From assembly GCA_038210135.1 (NCBI GenBank), contig JBBQWZ010000047.1, positions 1 through 54,047 of the forward strand: DNA of 54,047 bases. The letters run 5' to 3'. A model generated the notes under the pieces. That model saw only the letters and a list, made by a program, of their open reading frames with translations, did no database searches and was not told the origin of the DNA. The translations under genes and the position numbers were made by a program. How positions within the stretch are numbered: the stretch's first letter is position 1; each line of letters begins with the position of its first letter. The DNA is from JBBQWZ01 sp038210135 (GTDB lineage Bacteria; Acidobacteriota; Terriglobia; Bryobacterales; Bryobacteraceae). Shown here one piece after another: positions 7,565 to 15,426 of this stretch.

Positions 7565-9859
7565 CTAATCGCCCATCGTCGCGCCCGGGAACAGCGGCAG
7601 CGTCCGGATCCTCGTCTTCGTCAGTCTCGACAGCGCATTCGCAATCGCCGGAGCAATCGGCGGAACCGCCGGTTCGCCCGTGCCGCTTGGCTTCACGCCG
7701 CTCTGCACCACTTGTACAGAGATCTCCGGCATCTCGCCCAGTCGAATCATGCGGTAGTTGCTGAAGTTCCTCTGCTTCGCTTTTCCCGCCGTGAACGTCA
7801 CCTCGCCGTACAGCGTCGCGTTCAATCCATGGACGATGCCGCCTTGCATCTGCGCTTCGACTTGATTCGGATTGATCACCGTCCCGCAATCCACCGCGCA
7901 CGCCACGCGATGCACTCGCAGCGATGTGGCCGATCCCGACACCTCCGCCACTTCGACTACGATCGTGCCATTCCACTCCGCGATCGCCAGGCCCCACGCA
8001 TGACCTGCCGGCAGGGAATTGCGCCACGTGCTCATGTTTCGCGCCGCATCCAGCACCGCCTTCGTCCGCGGATCCGAAATCAATTGATACCGGAAATCGA
8101 AGGGATCCATGTTGGCCTTCTGGGCCAGCTCATCGATCGTGCACTCGACCGCGAACGTGTTGATCGAACTTCCCACAGACCGCCAGAATCCCACCGGAAT
8201 CCCCGCGTTCTGTGGAACCCATTCCGCAATATGATTCCCCAACGCATACGGCAATCCGACCATGCCTTCGACTGCTTGTGAATCCACCGCGCCCGGCGGA
8301 ATCCAACCGCGTTGGCCCAGAATCGACGACGAAACATTGCGCGCGTAGAACGCCGAAATGCTCGACCCGGTCAACTTCGCCTTCACATTGACCACCGCCA
8401 TCGGCCGGTAATTGTCGTGCGCCATGTCTTCTTCGCGCATCCAGGTCAGCTTCACCGGCTTCTTCACCGCGAGCGCCACCTGCACGGCCTGACTCACATA
8501 GTCCTGCTCGATCTTGCGTCCCAGCCCGCCGCCCAGAAACGTCGTATTGACGATCACATTCGACGCCGTGATCGGCGCGGATTGCGCCGCGTTGATCAAA
8601 CCGATCGCTGTTGCAGAAACCCAATTCGCCGCCTGCGTCGGCGTCCAGATCTCGCACATTGTGACCGTCGTATTCGACGCATCGTACGTCAGCCGTACGC
8701 TGCAATTCAGAACTTCCATCGTCGCGTGCGCCAGGTACGGCACCGAATACGTCGCATCCACCGTCGGCGTACCCAGCGACGCCAACACGCCCGGCTCGGC
8801 AATCGCGGTTTGCTGCAACGCCGTCACGCCCGCCGCGGGCTTCGGCTCCGCCGTCAGCGCTTGCCCCGAACTCGCGAGCAGTGTATGCGCTTCGGCAAAC
8901 AGCGCCGTCGTATCCACGTTCGCCGTCGACGCCGGCAGCTTCCAGCTCACCGCCAGCGAGTTCGCCATGTTCTTCGCCGACCAGGTATCGCCGGCCACCA
9001 CCGCCACCGCGTTGAACGATCCCGCCACCACCGCGCCTCGATTATCCGACGCTTTGCAGGGCACCACCGCCATCGCGCCCGACGGCTTCTTCGGCGTCGA
9101 CGCTAGCGTGCCACCAATCGTCGGGCAATGCTTAATCGCCGCAAACACCATGTCCTTGAACCAAATGTCGATTCCGAATTTCGCGCTGCCGTCCACCTTC
9201 GAAGGAATGTCCACGCGCGCAATCGACTTGCCGATAATCCGGAAGTTCGCCGGATCCGTCAACGGCAACACCGCCGGCCCCAGCGCCTGCGCCGCCGCCG
9301 AATTCGCCGCCGTCGCCAAAGTCTTATAGAGGAACTTCGTCTTCGCCTGCGTCGATGGATTGGTGTACGTCACCGCCCCGCTCGCCGCCGCATAGTTCGC
9401 CCGCGTCTTGTCGCCCGTTTGCAGCATCGCCGCCGCAATCAGCGCTTCGCGCGCCGCCGCGCCGGCCAATCGCAGATTGTTGTATCGGCCGCTCACCGCG
9501 CTGCTGCCGCCCGTGATGTACGTCACCACCGGATCCACCAGCGACTGCTTCACCGTCACCTGGTTCCAGTCGATCATCAATTCTTCGGCCAGGATTTGCG
9601 CCAGGCCCGTCTTGATGCCTTGGCCCATCTCCGATCCGCCAAACAGCAGCGTGATCGTTCCGTCGGTGCCCACTACAATGTAGGCGTTCGACAATTGTTG
9701 GTTCGTCGCCGCTTGAATTCCGAAGATGCGGGCCGCATCCGGCAGTGCAAACGCAATCGACAAGCCGCCGATCGCCGACGCCAGAAATCCGCGCCGGCCC
9801 ATGTTCTTCTTCTTCGCCGTAGGCGCAATCGGAGTTTGTGTGTTCGTTGGCATGTTCAA
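7565..9859 (-). CDS. Molybdopterin-binding large subunit, xanthine dehydrogenase family (isoquinoline 1-oxidoreductase beta-like)
   Basis: A 764-residue protein with a Tat-like leader (KKKNMGRRGFLASAIGGLSIAFA), so the enzyme is probably exported folded with its cofactor. Landmarks are GGSEMGQGIKTGLAQILAEEL near residue 80, FLGGGLGRKIEQDY (cofactor-binding glycine loop), FWRSVGSSINTFAVECTIDEL, and near the C-terminus GTGEPAVPPIAPAIANAL, whose Glu is the expected base of the hydroxylase. The Tat leader and short two-subunit layout without an FAD subunit match the IorAB type. The electron acceptor is probably a cytochrome c, but none is encoded beside it. Substrates of this group are aldehydes or N-heterocycles; which one cannot be told. 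Confidence 0.88.
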   Translation of the reverse strand: MNMPTNTQTPIAPTAKKKNMGRRGFLASAIGGLSIAFALPDAARIFGIQAATNQQLSNAYIVVGTDGTITLLFGGSEMGQGIKTGLAQILAEELMIDWNQVTVKQSLVDPVVTYITGGSSAVSGRYNNLRLAGAAAREALIAAAMLQTGDKTRANYAAASGAVTYTNPSTQAKTKFLYKTLATAANSAAAQALGPAVLPLTDPANFRIIGKSIARVDIPSKVDGSAKFGIDIWFKDMVFAAIKHCPTIGGTLASTPKKPSGAMAVVPCKASDNRGAVVAGSFNAVAVVAGDTWSAKNMANSLAVSWKLPASTANVDTTALFAEAHTLLASSGQALTAEPKPAAGVTALQQTAIAEPGVLASLGTPTVDATYSVPYLAHATMEVLNCSVRLTYDASNTTVTMCEIWTPTQAANWVSATAIGLINAAQSAPITASNVIVNTTFLGGGLGRKIEQDYVSQAVQVALAVKKPVKLTWMREEDMAHDNYRPMAVVNVKAKLTGSSISAFYARNVSSSILGQRGWIPPGAVDSQAVEGMVGLPYALGNHIAEWVPQNAGIPVGFWRSVGSSINTFAVECTIDELAQKANMDPFDFRYQLISDPRTKAVLDAARNMSTWRNSLPAGHAWGLAIAEWNGTIVVEVAEVSGSATSLRVHRVACAVDCGTVINPNQVEAQMQGGIVHGLNATLYGEVTFTAGKAKQRNFSNYRMIRLGEMPEISVQVVQSGVKPSGTGEPAVPPIAPAIANALSRLTKTRIRTLPLFPGATMGD

Positions 9860-9874
9860 GTTGTCCTTTCCGGC

Positions 9875-10321
9875 TTAGAGTGTGCTCACCGCGTTACGAA
9901 CGCGCTGGTAGGTTCCGCAGATACAGAGATTCTCCAGCTCGCCCGCAATCTCCGAGCCGCGATGGCCCGCCTTGATCGCTCCCACGCAAGCCATGATCAT
10001 CCCCGGCTGGCAGTATCCGCATTGCGGAACCTGCCCCGCGATCCACGCCTGCTGCACCGGGTGGCTCTGCGTTCCGGCCGGCGAAAGTCCCTCAATCGTG
10101 AGGATCTGCTTTCCCACCGCCGATCCCACATCAAACTCGCAAGTCTTCTCCGGTTGCCCGTCGATCAGCACCGTGCACGCCGCGCAGATTTCGATTCCAC
10201 ATCCGTATTTCGTACCGGTAAGTCCTAGAATGTCCCGCAGCACCCAAAGCAGCGGCATACCGCTGTCCGGCACATTGATGTTCGAGTATGTCTGGCCATT
10301 GATGTTCAGAGTAAGAGGCAA
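9875..10321 (-). CDS. 2Fe-2S subunit of the molybdenum hydroxylase (IorA-like)
   Basis: This subunit carries two [2Fe-2S] clusters. The plant-type site is YGCGIEICAACTV with the later CEF cysteine. The all-helical C-terminal site is VPQCGYCQPGMIM plus LCICGTY. It passes electrons from the Mo site of the large subunit, which lies 15 bases downstream. I chose TTG at 10321 because AGGAG sits nine bases upstream (10335-10331) and the protein then begins with the usual short beta-strand (PLTLNINGQTY). An ATG at 10363 in the same frame would add 14 residues with no family counterpart. It is first in the operon, so its promoter should lie in the gap before 10808. Confidence 0.88.
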   Translation of the reverse strand: MPLTLNINGQTYSNINVPDSGMPLLWVLRDILGLTGTKYGCGIEICAACTVLIDGQPEKTCEFDVGSAVGKQILTIEGLSPAGTQSHPVQQAWIAGQVPQCGYCQPGMIMACVGAIKAGHRGSEIAGELENLCICGTYQRVRNAVSTL

Positions 10322-10808
10322 GTTTAGAATCTCCTGTGCCAGGGGAAGTGGCCCGGCGCCCATAATAGTTGCAGTACTGAGACAGAGTAAGTTCTAGCTG
10401 CGTTGCCTACAATGCAACGAAACCCTTAGCAATTTCGCGATTTTTCATACATACCGGACGCCGAGACGTAGGCGGTCATATGCTGGTCGTAGGGAATGGA
10501 TTGCTTTACTGGCAGCTCAAAACGCGGATGTATAGCGTAAAACAAAAAATGAATAATCCGTTCTCCGGGCGGCGTCTACTCATTGAGTTGCCGCATCCAA
10601 TAGGATAGAAATCTGTACCGGCTTGAACCCCGACCATAATGGAGAGGCCTTAAGCGGGATCTCTGCGATTTTCGACGGCGCTCTCGAATCCGAGCCGCGA
10701 CTAAGGTGCTCCGAGGGAGCATGTCGGGAGCGGACGCTAATTTATTTCGACGGAGCCAACCGTAGCAATTTTCGACACCCCGCTGAATAGCGGTAAGAGA
10801 GGAGTCCC
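10322..10808. other. Divergent intergenic region
   Basis: No gene is seen in this gap between the molybdenum hydroxylase operon (minus) and the SDR gene (plus). An inverted repeat CGTTGC-N7-GCAACG lies around 10400-10418, upstream of the operon in its direction of transcription. It is placed as an operator would be. The middle part (10440-10560) is AT-richer. No -35/-10 pair is strong enough to name. Confidence 0.35.
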
Positions 10809-12302
10809 GTGCAACGCATCGCCATCGCAGGCGTAACCGGTTATATCGGCGGACGCCTCGCGCCCAGCCTTCTCGAAGCCGGATACGCTTTGCGCTGTCT
10901 GGTGCGCTCTCCGCGCAAGCTCGAAGGACGCGACTGGAGCGCCGATCCGCGGGTCGAAATCCGGACCGCCGACCTCGCCAATGCGAAGTCACTCGCTGAT
11001 GAACTCCAAGGCTGCGATGCCGCCTTCTACCTCGTCCACTCCATGATGTCCGCCGACGGCGCCTACGCGGAACGCGACCAGCAACTTGCGCACTCGTTCG
11101 CGGCCGCCGCGCGCGACGCCGGAGTCGGACGCATCATCTATCTCGGTGGACTCGGCGAGACCGGCTCCAATCTCAGCGAACATCTCTCCTCCCGCCGCAA
11201 CGTCGAAGAAGCCCTCGCCTCAACCGGCGTGCCGCTCACTGTGCTGCGAGCCGCCATGATCATCGGCTCCGGATCCGCGTCGTTCGAGATCCTGCGCTAT
11301 CTGGTCCAGCGCCTGCCCGTGATGATTACGCCCAAATGGGTCAGCACCCGCTGCCAACCCATCGCCGTTGAAAACGTACTCGCCTATCTCACCGGCGCTC
11401 TCTCCGTCCCTGAAACGGCCGGCGAAGTCTTCGACATCGGAGGTAGCGAAGTCCTGCCCTACCGCGAGATCATGCGCATCACCGCCGAGGAACTCGGACT
11501 TGGCCGCCGCTGGATCATTCCCGTTCCCGTGCTGACGCCGCGCCTGAGTTCCTATTGGATCCACCTCGTCACGCCGCTCAGCCAAAAGATCGCGCGCCCT
11601 CTCGCCGAAGGCTTGAAGAACGAAGTCGTGTGCCGCGAAGACCGTATCACGCGCCTCATCCCGCAGCCGCTCCTGAACGTCCGCGAAGCCATTCGCGCGG
11701 CCATCAGCCAGGTCGAGGCGCAATCCGTCGAAACCAACTGGTCCATGGCCGGACCCATGCCCGGCGATCCCGATTGGTCCGGCGGTACCGTCTTCCGCGA
11801 CGAGCGCGAAGTGAAAATCGACGCGCCCGCCAGGGCAGCTTTCCGCGCCGTCTGCCGTGTCGGCGGAGGTAATGGCTGGTACGCGAATTGGTTATGGAAG
11901 ATTCGCGGCGGCATGGATCGCATCGCCGGCGGACCCGGCCTCCGACGCGGCAGAAGGCATCCCGACACCCTGCGCTTCGGAGACGCCCTCGACTTCTGGC
12001 GAGTCGTCGGCATCGAACGCGACCGCAAACTCTCCCTGCGCGCCGAAATGCGACTGCCCGGCGAAGCCATGCTCGATTTCGAGATCGAGCTCGTGGGCGA
12101 CAACCAGTGCGTCCTCCGCCAAAAAGCCCTCTTCGAACCCCGAGGCCTCTTCGGACTCCTCTACTGGTACGCCGTCCTTCCCTTCCACGGAATCGTATTT
12201 AGAGGCATGCTGGCCGACATCCAGAAAGACGCTCTGCGGCTAGCCAAACTCCCCGCCGAGACAGCAATCTTACCCAACGTAACCCCGATGCCGCGATCAT
12301 AA
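10809..12302 (+). CDS. SDR-type NAD(P)-dependent protein with C-terminal DUF2867 domain
   Basis: The start is GTG at 10809, with AGAGGAG five bases upstream. Residues 1-300 form an atypical short-chain dehydrogenase/epimerase fold: AIAGVTGYIGGRL is the dinucleotide-binding loop, followed by CLVRSPRKLEG, AFYLVHSM and IIYLGGLGE. The usual YxxxK is not evident, which places it with the NmrA-like or atypical SDRs. Residues about 310-490 carry DUF2867 (SGGTVFRDEREVKIDAPA, then LRAEMRLPGEAMLDFEIE and GLLYWYAVLPFHGIVFRGM), a START-like lipid or polyketide-binding shape. Such fusions are common in bacteria, but the substrate is not known. It is monocistronic. Confidence 0.85.
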   Translation: MQRIAIAGVTGYIGGRLAPSLLEAGYALRCLVRSPRKLEGRDWSADPRVEIRTADLANAKSLADELQGCDAAFYLVHSMMSADGAYAERDQQLAHSFAAAARDAGVGRIIYLGGLGETGSNLSEHLSSRRNVEEALASTGVPLTVLRAAMIIGSGSASFEILRYLVQRLPVMITPKWVSTRCQPIAVENVLAYLTGALSVPETAGEVFDIGGSEVLPYREIMRITAEELGLGRRWIIPVPVLTPRLSSYWIHLVTPLSQKIARPLAEGLKNEVVCREDRITRLIPQPLLNVREAIRAAISQVEAQSVETNWSMAGPMPGDPDWSGGTVFRDEREVKIDAPARAAFRAVCRVGGGNGWYANWLWKIRGGMDRIAGGPGLRRGRRHPDTLRFGDALDFWRVVGIERDRKLSLRAEMRLPGEAMLDFEIELVGDNQCVLRQKALFEPRGLFGLLYWYAVLPFHGIVFRGMLADIQKDALRLAKLPAETAILPNVTPMPRS

Positions 12303-12335
12303 GCCTTTGCTTGTGATTGACGTAAGAAATAACCA

Positions 12336-12364
12336 TTGACCGCCAATTTATACCCGGATACAAT
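12336..12364 (+). promoter_or_regulatory. Sigma-70 type promoter for the GIY-YIG gene
   Basis: TTGACC at 12336-12341 and TACAAT at 12359-12364 are separated by exactly 17 bases, close to the ideal housekeeping promoter. The gene begins 60 bases downstream of the -10. The -10 is part of the first copy of a direct repeat, so a bound regulator would block polymerase. Confidence 0.65.
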
Positions 12365-12383
12365 CATTATACCCGGATACAAT
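12348..12383 (+). repeat. Direct repeat, two 17-bp copies, probable operator
   Basis: The 17-base word TTATACCCGGATACAAT occurs at 12348-12364 and again at 12367-12383 without a mismatch, a period of 19 bases or roughly two helical turns. Both copies end in a -10-like TACAAT. Identical words on the same DNA face around a promoter suggest a binding site for a dimeric or cooperatively binding regulator. The regulator is not identified. Confidence 0.7.
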
Positions 12384-12424
12384 AAAGCTCGCGTTTCGCG
12401 CCGGAGAAGGACACGGAGAGCCCG

Positions 12425-12772
12425 ATGGACACGAATTCAACAGCCTGGCGCAAAGATGCTGCCAAAGACTACAAAGCCCGAAAACCCCAACGCGGAACCT
12501 ACGCCATCCGCTGCGCCGCCACCGGAGAAGTCTGGATAGGAACCTCCCTGAACGCAGACACCGCCAAAAACCGAATCTGGTCCGAACTCCGGCACGGAGG
12601 ATCTCTCAACAAGGACCTGCAGTCCGCATGGAACGCGAACGGCTCGGACGGCTTTACCTACGAGATTCTCGAGACCCTGGACGACGACGTAAATCCACTG
12701 TCGATTGATGACCTTCTGAAAGAGCAGCGAGTCCGCTGGGCCAAACAACTCGACGCCCGGATCATAAATTAG
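12425..12772 (+). CDS. Small GIY-YIG nuclease family protein
   Basis: A 115-residue protein with GGAG six bases before its ATG. The motif pair is RGTYAIR (residues 23-29) and VWIG (36-39), followed by NRIWSELRHGGSLNKDLQ and a GFTYEILETL strand, the compact single-domain GIY-YIG layout of about 90 residues. There is no extra DNA-binding domain. Canonical members cut DNA using Tyr, Arg and a late Glu. Here an Arg lies in NRIWSEL, and E677-type roles could be filled by E in FTYEILE. Whether it is an active nuclease is uncertain, since stand-alone GIY-YIG proteins of this size are poorly known. The promoter and operator repeat directly upstream imply regulated expression. Confidence 0.8.
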   Translation: MDTNSTAWRKDAAKDYKARKPQRGTYAIRCAATGEVWIGTSLNADTAKNRIWSELRHGGSLNKDLQSAWNANGSDGFTYEILETLDDDVNPLSIDDLLKEQRVRWAKQLDARIIN

Positions 12773-12852
12773 TCCCGCCCACTGATATTCTCAGCGAAGA
12801 CTTCCGGTCAGTTTCTTGCTGTATATCTCCCCAATTGACCGATAAGGTAACC

Positions 12853-13269
12853 ATGTTTGAATGGAAACCGGATTACAGCGTCAAGATCGCAAGCATTGAT
12901 GCGGAGCATCAGCGGCTGTTCGCACTCGCCGCCGAATTGCATGCCGCTATGTCGCAAGGCAAGGGCAAGGCGATCCTCACATCGGCGTTTGCACGCCTGG
13001 CAGATTACACCAGGACGCACTTTGCGAATGAAGAGCAGTTCATGAGCAAACATGCGTACCCGGACGTCAAGGTCCACAAGGCGTTACACGACGCGCTCAA
13101 CGCTCGGGTACTCGAGCTTCAGAATAGGTTCGCCAACGGGGAGCCATGTGTCACTGCCGACCTTTCGTCGTTCCTCGAGAATTGGCTCAAGCACCACATT
13201 AATGGCGCCGATCAGAAGTATTCCGCTTACATTCGCAGCAAGACAGCCGACGCTGCTCTCTCGTCATAA
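12853..13269 (+). CDS. Bacteriohemerythrin
   Basis: From ATG 12853 (AAGG upstream) the protein has 138 residues, the usual single-domain length. All seven di-iron ligands can be placed with canonical spacing: His19, His56, Glu60, His75, His79, His115 and Asp120 (blocks DAEHQRLF, THFANEEQF, YPDVKVHKALHD, WLKHHINGAD). The family binds O2 reversibly at a di-iron centre in a four-helix bundle and serves in oxygen sensing, storage or delivery. There is no attached signalling domain, so a cytoplasmic O2 carrier or scavenger role is likely. An upstream TTG at 12835 would add six residues and is less likely. Confidence 0.92.
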   Translation: MFEWKPDYSVKIASIDAEHQRLFALAAELHAAMSQGKGKAILTSAFARLADYTRTHFANEEQFMSKHAYPDVKVHKALHDALNARVLELQNRFANGEPCVTADLSSFLENWLKHHINGADQKYSAYIRSKTADAALSS

Positions 13270-13414
13270 CAAGCGTAAAGCTCCGCAAAAGTGATAGGAA
13301 ATGTTTCCGGTATCGCTGCCGATTCGTGATGGACCCTCCGATACCGCGAGCCGGGCCGGAAGCGCACCCATTTCAACGCGCGCCACCGCAACCTGACCGG
13401 CGGCCCCGCGCTCA

Positions 13415-13625
13415 TCAATCGGCGGAATTGGTGCCTGCGTAACCTTGCGGATACACGCGGATCCATGTGGCGAATGAAGTGCGTAACCGCGGCCCTGAGT
13501 CTCGGTGGGCGAGTCCGCGCTGCATGGCGTCGCAGATGACGCCGTTTCCCGGTTGAATTTCGTCGCTGAAGGCGATGTTTCTGGCGTGGTCTTCGATCGA
13601 TGTACGGTAATTCTTAGGAAAGATG
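13415..13625 (-). pseudogene. Possible remnant of a Rieske dioxygenase alpha-subunit C-terminus
   Basis: On the minus strand one frame reads IFPKNYRTSIEDHARNIAF, then SDEIQ, and then VICDAMQRGL before losing sense and stopping at 13415. The phrases FSDEIQ and ICDAMQRGL resemble, from memory, the C-terminal stretch of aromatic ring-hydroxylating oxygenase alpha subunits (EIQ..D..ICE.VQRGL). No Rieske or mononuclear iron motifs are present and there is no start. It overlaps the end of the PEP-CTERM gene in another frame. The rest of the 13270-13613 gap holds nothing I recognise. Confidence 0.3.
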
Positions 13626-14243
13626 GTCGCCAGTTTGACAGCGCTTTTTCCACCCGCGGATAAGCGCTGCCAAACCTATGCCGAAGCCAACCAAAGCGTA
13701 TGTCGCTGGCTCGGGAATGGCTTCCAACTGAACGTTGTCGAAGAAAATTGTCTGCGGCACGCCTTCGAACTTAATCTCGATGGTGCCGAAGTTCTGTGTA
13801 TCCTGAGGGGTAAAGAGGAATGAGATGTGCGTCCAGACGCCGGCTGGAGGCGTAGTCGCATATGGCGTTCCGCCGTCCTGAGACCAGAGCCATTGCTCGT
13901 CGTGAAAGGGGAGGGGAGAATTCGGATGCTCCGTGCCGGCGTAGGAGAAGGAGGGCGCGCTGGTCTGGTAAAAGTCGAAGCTAAATTGCAGCATACTAAA
14001 GTCCGGCGCGGCGGCGTAGTTTATCAGAATCGAAAACAGGTCTCCCCCGGAGCCTTGGCTGTTGAACCGGACTGCGTGGTTGAGGGGGTTAAGCGGGTCC
14101 ACGACGATCACGGCTGAGCCTTGAATAGCCCACTTCCCATTTCCCAATCCGGCGGCATCCTCAAAATTATCTGAAAAAAGAAGACTTGCGAATAAGGCAG
14201 GGGCACTCAGCAGTAAGCTGAAAATCAGTACTGTGGACTTCAC
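13614..14243 (-). CDS. PEP-CTERM sorting-domain protein
   Basis: The start is GTG at 14243 because GGAGG lies five bases upstream; the open frame extends four codons further to a TTG. An N-terminal signal peptide (STVLIFSLLLSAPALFAS) is followed by a jelly-roll-like body with FSDNFEDAAGLGNGKWAI and FFDNVQLEAIPEP. The C-terminus has the full sorting signal: IPEPATYAL, a hydrophobic helix (VGFGIGLAALI) and the basic cluster RGWKKR. Exosortase/EpsH enzymes process such tails, usually in strains that make exopolysaccharide. No exosortase is in this window, so it must be elsewhere. The role is a surface or biofilm matrix protein with an unknown ligand. Confidence 0.9.
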   Translation of the reverse strand: MKSTVLIFSLLLSAPALFASLLFSDNFEDAAGLGNGKWAIQGSAVIVVDPLNPLNHAVRFNSQGSGGDLFSILINYAAAPDFSMLQFSFDFYQTSAPSFSYAGTEHPNSPLPFHDEQWLWSQDGGTPYATTPPAGVWTHISFLFTPQDTQNFGTIEIKFEGVPQTIFFDNVQLEAIPEPATYALVGFGIGLAALIRGWKKRCQTGDHLS

Positions 14244-14831
14244 CGTCACCTCCAAAAGCGTTTGCGTTCGATGAACCCCAGGCGATCGGGACGGAAAGCC
14301 CGATCTTCACCCGGGGCAGGACGTGATTGTGCCATTGGCCGCTCGGAAAGAAACGAGCAGAAGACGAACAAATGCTGATTTTCGCGTGGCCGACGATCGG
14401 CTAAGTCCCGTGAAACCAAGGATGAACCTAACAGTTGCCGCAGACCGTATGGCAGGATACCGTTCCTGGTACCGGTGTCCTGACGCGCGCGTCATCTAGA
14501 AAGACCTTAACGTGAACCGGACGCGAACCAGCTTCCTCTCGCCACGAGTCCTCAAACGGTGTGGACGACAGCGTCCATCGTTCAAGCGGCAGCAGGCCGA
14601 TTCACACAGCGCGCTCGGACTCTGAAATCGCTGCGTCAGCGTTGCGGCTCTCGCAGCAAGATTCCATTTCAAGCTCGAAACTCTCAAAACGCACTGGTTA
14701 TCATCGTCCCTTTGAGTCCGAAACCGAGTGCGTCCATTCTGGCTGTCCTCATCGCCTCAGCGTAAGTTTGGCTGGATGAACACGGTTCCGCGAATGGTTT
14801 GACCGTCCTTATAGGTCTCAACGATCGCTGC
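14244..14831. other. Intergenic region with two hairpins
   Basis: No gene is convincing here. A perfect 7-bp hairpin (GATCGGG, 8-base loop, CCCGATC) lies at 14284-14305, in the leader of the PEP-CTERM mRNA about 40 bases before its start. A second hairpin with a 10-bp stem containing one G-T pair (CAGGATACCG / CGGTGTCCTG) lies at 14453-14482. Neither is followed by a T-run, so they are not classical terminators. They may be a leader structure and a protein site respectively. Confidence 0.4.
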
Positions 14832-15209
14832 TCAGCGGCAAGTTACTTTACCGGCCAAAGGGTTAGCGTAGGCGTCGGGATCGAATTTGCCCGGGTGGGC
14901 GGTGAGGCAAGCGAGGTCCTTTTCGAGGATCACTTCCAACCGTCCGCCATCCCACTCCTGGACATGCTGCAGTGTAACGGTCTCGCTGCTGTCCCAGCGC
15001 TCGACCTCGGCGCGCGGCACAGACAACGTCAGTTCGCCGGCGGCGAAAGTGGCACAGGCTATTTCTCCAGCGGCAAGTACCTGATAGACGAGATGACTGT
15101 CGGGTCCAAACGACGTTCGGGAACCGATGCGGCCTTCCTCGGTCAACGTACGGACTTCTTTTGTGTTGAGCCGGATTCGGACAGCATCGCCGCGAAATCG
15201 CAGTTTCAT
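14832..15209 (-). CDS. Small conserved cytoplasmic protein (DUF7009-like)
   Basis: A 125-residue protein that begins MKLRFRGDAVRIRLNTKEVRTL and continues with alternating beta-strand-like segments (HLVYQVLAAGE, ELTLSVPRAEVERW), ending with ALxAHPGKFDPDAYANP-like sequence. This opening is familiar from small proteins of unknown function in Bacteroidota and Acidobacteria that I believe are called DUF7009. It has no signal peptide or membrane segment. The C-terminal ALTAHPGKFDPDAYANP-type end, with one Cys, is typical. AGGCTGTT upstream is a weak ribosome site. It is divergent from the porin operon. Function unknown. Confidence 0.7.
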   Translation of the reverse strand: MKLRFRGDAVRIRLNTKEVRTLTEEGRIGSRTSFGPDSHLVYQVLAAGEIACATFAAGELTLSVPRAEVERWDSSETVTLQHVQEWDGGRLEVILEKDLACLTAHPGKFDPDAYANPLAGKVTCR

Positions 15210-15426
15210 AACAGCCTCCCTCGTTTTCTACTGTGTCAGATTACAGCATGTGTCGTTCCACACCGGCACTAATGTACACGAGCGAAACAACGCAACTTGG
15301 TGTGAATTGACGCACTCGCATGCGCGATGCGCCCCAGGCGCAGCACAATACTTACGGAAAATCGCCGGTCTGAGGTGGCTGTCCACTTGCACCCAACTAA
15401 ATCGTTTCAATATTGGAGAGTCGCTT

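Noticed and set aside
8312..9329. Long plus-strand open frames of over 260 codons opposite the molybdenum hydroxylase subunit
   Set aside because: Arg/His-rich or Ala-rich nonsense typical of the antisense frames of GC-rich genes; no ribosome sites or known domains.
10576..10992. Minus-strand open frame of 138 codons before the SDR gene
   Set aside because: Arg-rich composition, half of it lies antisense inside the SDR gene, and it has no family likeness.
14284..14305. GGGACGGAAAGCCC looks like the core of a GEMM cyclic di-GMP riboswitch
   Set aside because: It is on the plus strand, while the nearby gene is on the minus strand; no GNRA-loop helix or full consensus is present, and the next plus-strand gene is over 1 kb away.
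14310..14335. TGGCAC on the minus strand upstream of the PEP-CTERM gene as a sigma-54 promoter
   Set aside because: The distance from GG to the next GC is 14 bases instead of the required 10.
15127..15426. 100-codon upstream extension of the porin frame
   Set aside because: No signal peptide at its start and it runs antisense to the small DUF7009-like gene; the start at 15427 has both a ribosome site and a leader.
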